Below, in pieces: positions 61,890 through 64,000 of a stretch of 64,000 nucleotides of DNA; position 1 is the stretch's first letter; each line of letters starts with the position of its first letter. The notes beneath the pieces were generated by a model. The model did no database searches, was not told the DNA's origin, and saw only the letters and a program-made list of their open reading frames with translations. The DNA comes from CAIWHR01 sp963830485. GTDB lineage: Bacteria > Pseudomonadota > Gammaproteobacteria > Burkholderiales > Casimicrobiaceae. Made by a program: the position numbers and the translations under genes. Where the stretch lies: the NCBI GenBank assembly GCA_963830485.1, contig CAWHNE010000017.1, positions 62,001 to 126,000 on the forward strand, given 5' to 3'.

Positions 61890-62278
61890 GTTGCCTCCTA
61901 CGGGACCCGCATTCGGGCGCGGGTCCCTTATCAAAGCACGGCCGGCCGGTTTGCGGAAGCGGCGCGAGCGGCGAGCCGGAGGCCGACAGCACGGCACCAC
62001 GAATTGCCGCGTCGGTGCGGAGGCCGAACCGGCGCGAAGCGCCCAGGGGGAGCGAGCGATCGCGAGTAGCGACGCGAGCCGAGGAGCAGGGGCCCCGCGC
62101 GGTCTCATCGCGCGGGGATGCGACTTGGGCGAGCCGGCGCAGCGAGGCCGACTCCGCGGCCCACGCATTGAACGGCAGCGCGGAGGCCGAGGCCGCAGGC
62201 GGCCGACAACTCAGGCGAATGATCAACGGCGGCGGCGCGGAGGCCGCTGCCCACGGTCGCCGCGGACGGGCCGACGCG
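61890..62278. other. 389-bp non-coding stretch of GC-rich repeats
   Basis: The segment contains GGCGCGAAGCGCCCAGGGGG and GAGCGAGCGATCGCGAG, closely related to the repeat between the 49-bp units on the other side of maeB, plus several GCGGAGGCCGA-type units. No gene or clear promoter is visible. Confidence 0.6.
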
Positions 62279-62995
62279 CTACATCACGCCCGGCGCGCCG
62301 AGATACGCGCGCCGCAGCCTGGGATCGGCCAGCAGCGTGTCGCGGTCGCCCTCGGCTACGATGCGTCCTTCCTCCAGCACGCAGGCGCGGGTCGCGACGT
62401 CGAGCGCCCGCGCGACGTTCTGCTCGACGAGCAGGATCGATACGCCGTCGGCGTGGATCGCGCGCACGATCTCGAACATCTCGACGACGATGAGCGGCGA
62501 GAGGCCGAGCGACGGCTCGTCGAGCAAGAGGAGCCGCGGCCGCGCCATCAGCGCGCGCGCGATCGCGAGCATCTGCTGCTGGCCGCCGGAAAGCGCACCG
62601 GCCGGCGCGTCGAGACGCTGCGCAAGCGCGGGAAAGAGCTCGCACATCCGCGCGAGCGAGCGCGACCGCTCGCGGCGCGCCGCAGGAACGAGACTTCCCA
62701 TCTCGAGGTTCTCGCGGACCGTCATCCGCGTGAACAGGCGCCGGCCCTCGGGCACCACGGCTATCCCCGAGGCGATGAAGCGATGCGGCGGCAGCACGGA
62801 GAGATCGATGCCGTCGAACGTCAGCGTTCCCGCTCGAATCGGCAGGAGGCCGGCGACCGCGTTGACGAGCGTACTCTTGCCGGCCCCGTTCGCACCAACG
62901 ACGCACACGAGCTCGCCTTGCGCCACGGATAGCGAGACGCCGGCGAGTGCGCGCGCCTGGCCGTAGCCGACATCGATGCCGCGCGCCTCAAGCAT
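62279..62995 (-). CDS. livF: branched-chain amino acid type ABC transporter ATP-binding protein (LivF-like)
   Basis: A 238-residue ATPase: Walker A GANGAGKSTLVN, signature ALSGGQQQMLAIARAL, Walker B LLLLDEPSLGLSPLIV and the switch His position in ILLVEQN. LivF pairs with LivG in HAAT-family importers. The start overlaps the upstream livM-livG gene by 8 bp. Substrates of such systems also include urea, aromatic acids and amides, so leucine transport is not certain. Confidence 0.9.
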   Translation of the reverse strand: MLEARGIDVGYGQARALAGVSLSVAQGELVCVVGANGAGKSTLVNAVAGLLPIRAGTLTFDGIDLSVLPPHRFIASGIAVVPEGRRLFTRMTVRENLEMGSLVPAARRERSRSLARMCELFPALAQRLDAPAGALSGGQQQMLAIARALMARPRLLLLDEPSLGLSPLIVVEMFEIVRAIHADGVSILLVEQNVARALDVATRACVLEEGRIVAEGDRDTLLADPRLRRAYLGAPGVM

Positions 62996-64000
62996 GCACC
63001 GGTCCGCCCAGGTAGGCGGTGACGACCGCCGGCTCCTGCATCACCTGCGCCGCGTCGCCTGCGGCGATGACGTCGCCGTGGTTCAGGACGACGATCCGGT
63101 CGGCAAGCGCAAGCACGGCACGCATCACGTGCTCGACCAGCACGATCGTCGTGCCCTGCCGCCGGATGTCGAGTACGAGGTCGACCGCGCTGTCGATCTC
63201 GGCGGGATTCAGGCCCGACAGCACCTCGTCCAGGAGCACGAGCTCGGGTCGGAACGCGAGCGCCCGCGCGAGCTCGAGGAACTTCCGTTGGTGCAGGTTG
63301 AGCTCGTCGGGCCGCGCCTGCGCCTTCGCGGCGAGGCCCGTGAACTCGAGCCAGCGCGCGGCCTCGCGCTCGGCCGCTGTGCGAGTGAGTGTCGCGCCGC
63401 CGAACATCGCCGCGACCAGAACATTGTCGCCGACAGTGAGCTCGCCCCATGGCCGCGGAATCTGGTAGGTGCGTGCGATGCCCGCGCGCGCGATTCGGTG
63501 CGCGGGCCATCCGCCGATCTCGCGGCCGCGAAACGCGATGCGACCCGCGTCGGGACGGTAATGGCCGCTGACGACGTTGATCAGCGTCGACTTGCCCGAG
63601 CCGTTCGGCCCGAGGAGACCCAGTACCTCGCCCTCGCGCACGTCGAGCGTGACACGGCGCAGCGCCTGCACGCCCTGGAACGCCTTCGCGACGTCCACGA
63701 CCTCGAGCAGGATGGAAGCGTGCGTCCGCGCAGGAACGCCCGGCTCCGCCGCCGCGACGGCCCCGGGCCGCGCGGTCGCGTGCCGGAGTGCCGGGGGCTG
63801 TGCGTCGACGCGCCGCCACCGTCCGAGCAGCCCCTGCGGCATGAACAGGATCACGAGGATCAGGACGAGGCCGACGACCGCCTTGCCGGCGATCGCGTAA
63901 TCGCCGGCGGTGAACGCGTACATGAGCGCCGTGATCGCCGCTGCGCCGAGTGCCGGACCCGCCCAGTGCCGCGTGCCGCCGAGCACGCTCATCAGCACGA
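62988..64000 (-). CDS. fused LivM permease-LivG ATPase of a HAAT-type ABC transporter (partial)
   Basis: The frame runs off the window at 64000. The visible N-terminal part has the end of a LivM-type permease: GGTRHWAGPALGAAAITALM, then a helix VLILVILFMPQGLLG. A Pro/Ala-rich linker follows, then a LivG ATPase: GLLGPNGSGKSTLINVVSG, LNLHQRKFLELARAL, LVLLDEVLSGLNPAEID and VEHVMRAVLALADR. The fused LivM-LivG arrangement is known from other betaproteobacteria. It overlaps livF downstream by 8 bp. Confidence 0.9.
   Translation of the reverse strand, partial: VLMSVLGGTRHWAGPALGAAAITALMYAFTAGDYAIAGKAVVGLVLILVILFMPQGLLGRWRRVDAQPPALRHATARPGAVAAAEPGVPARTHASILLEVVDVAKAFQGVQALRRVTLDVREGEVLGLLGPNGSGKSTLINVVSGHYRPDAGRIAFRGREIGGWPAHRIARAGIARTYQIPRPWGELTVGDNVLVAAMFGGATLTRTAAEREAARWLEFTGLAAKAQARPDELNLHQRKFLELARALAFRPELVLLDEVLSGLNPAEIDSAVDLVLDIRRQGTTIVLVEHVMRAVLALADRIVVLNHGDVIAAGDAAQVMQEPAVVTAYLGGPVHA

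Noticed and set aside
59337..62069. A 910-codon open frame on the plus strand opposite maeB
   Set aside because: Its translation is Arg/His/Asp-rich with no motifs and is the complement of a fully recognised malic enzyme; long antisense frames are expected at this GC content.
1..64000. CRISPR array, rRNA or tRNA genes
   Set aside because: No regularly spaced repeats and no recognisable rRNA or tRNA sequence were seen anywhere in the window.

Overview
The window is GC-rich chromosomal DNA, most likely from a betaproteobacterium (Burkholderiales-like). The evidence is gene order and content. There is a mreB-mreC-mreD-mrdA-rodA block divergent from gatC-gatA-gatB. There is a gshB, EIIA(Man-type), HPr, EI cluster. 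metX and metW lie together, there is a Bug/TctC-type solute receptor, and a LivM-LivG fusion. No rRNA, tRNA or CRISPR array was found.

Layout. 0-3.5 kb: a ThDP-dependent enzyme and an acyl-CoA ligase (frameshifted). 3.5-11.9 kb: a densely packed one-strand array of about 20 small genes (OsmC, GrpB, two GNATs, VOC, GFA, DUF3052, cytochrome b561, HNH, DUF2784 and small membrane proteins), often overlapping by a few bases; two members look internally deleted. 12-18.8 kb: a FabH-like gene converging on the rod-shape operon. 19-22.3 kb: gatCAB. 22.4-35.3 kb: an accessory island of mixed composition with an Xre regulator, two stand-alone TIR-domain genes, two convergent solitary tyrosine recombinases (one with an amber codon), remnants of a cyclase and a cNMP-binding protein, an internally duplicated secreted cupin-like protein, a Tat-exported amidohydrolase, a secreted beta-helix protein, a flavin monooxygenase, a Bug receptor and a complete IS30-family element. 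35.4-45.6 kb: core genes ettA, DUF4124, pyrE, xth, an ABC-F gene, a methyltransferase, ampG, and a single ORF encoding MetX joined to MetW.

The MetX-MetW ORF is the most striking locus. A 54-bp perfect inverted repeat sits exactly at the domain junction and keeps the frame open. Upstream there is a leader that matches a SAM-II riboswitch, followed by an intrinsic terminator, so the fused gene should respond to S-adenosylmethionine.

45.7-54.3 kb: a cytochrome c/ASH-domain protein, an apbE-DUF3570-DUF4266-TlpA cluster, and the nitrogen/carbon PTS cluster with two HPr paralogues, next to gshB. This stretch holds about 18 single-base frame breaks in otherwise well-conserved proteins, against two in the first 46 kb, which points to a low-quality sequence tract rather than real decay. 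54.3-64 kb: a PhnD-like receptor, a form-II CoxL-like molybdenum hydroxylase subunit with a 160-bp inverted-repeat element at its start, a cytochrome c/P460 protein, the malic enzyme MaeB flanked by related GC-rich repeats, and the end of a branched-chain amino acid type ABC transporter operon that runs off the window.
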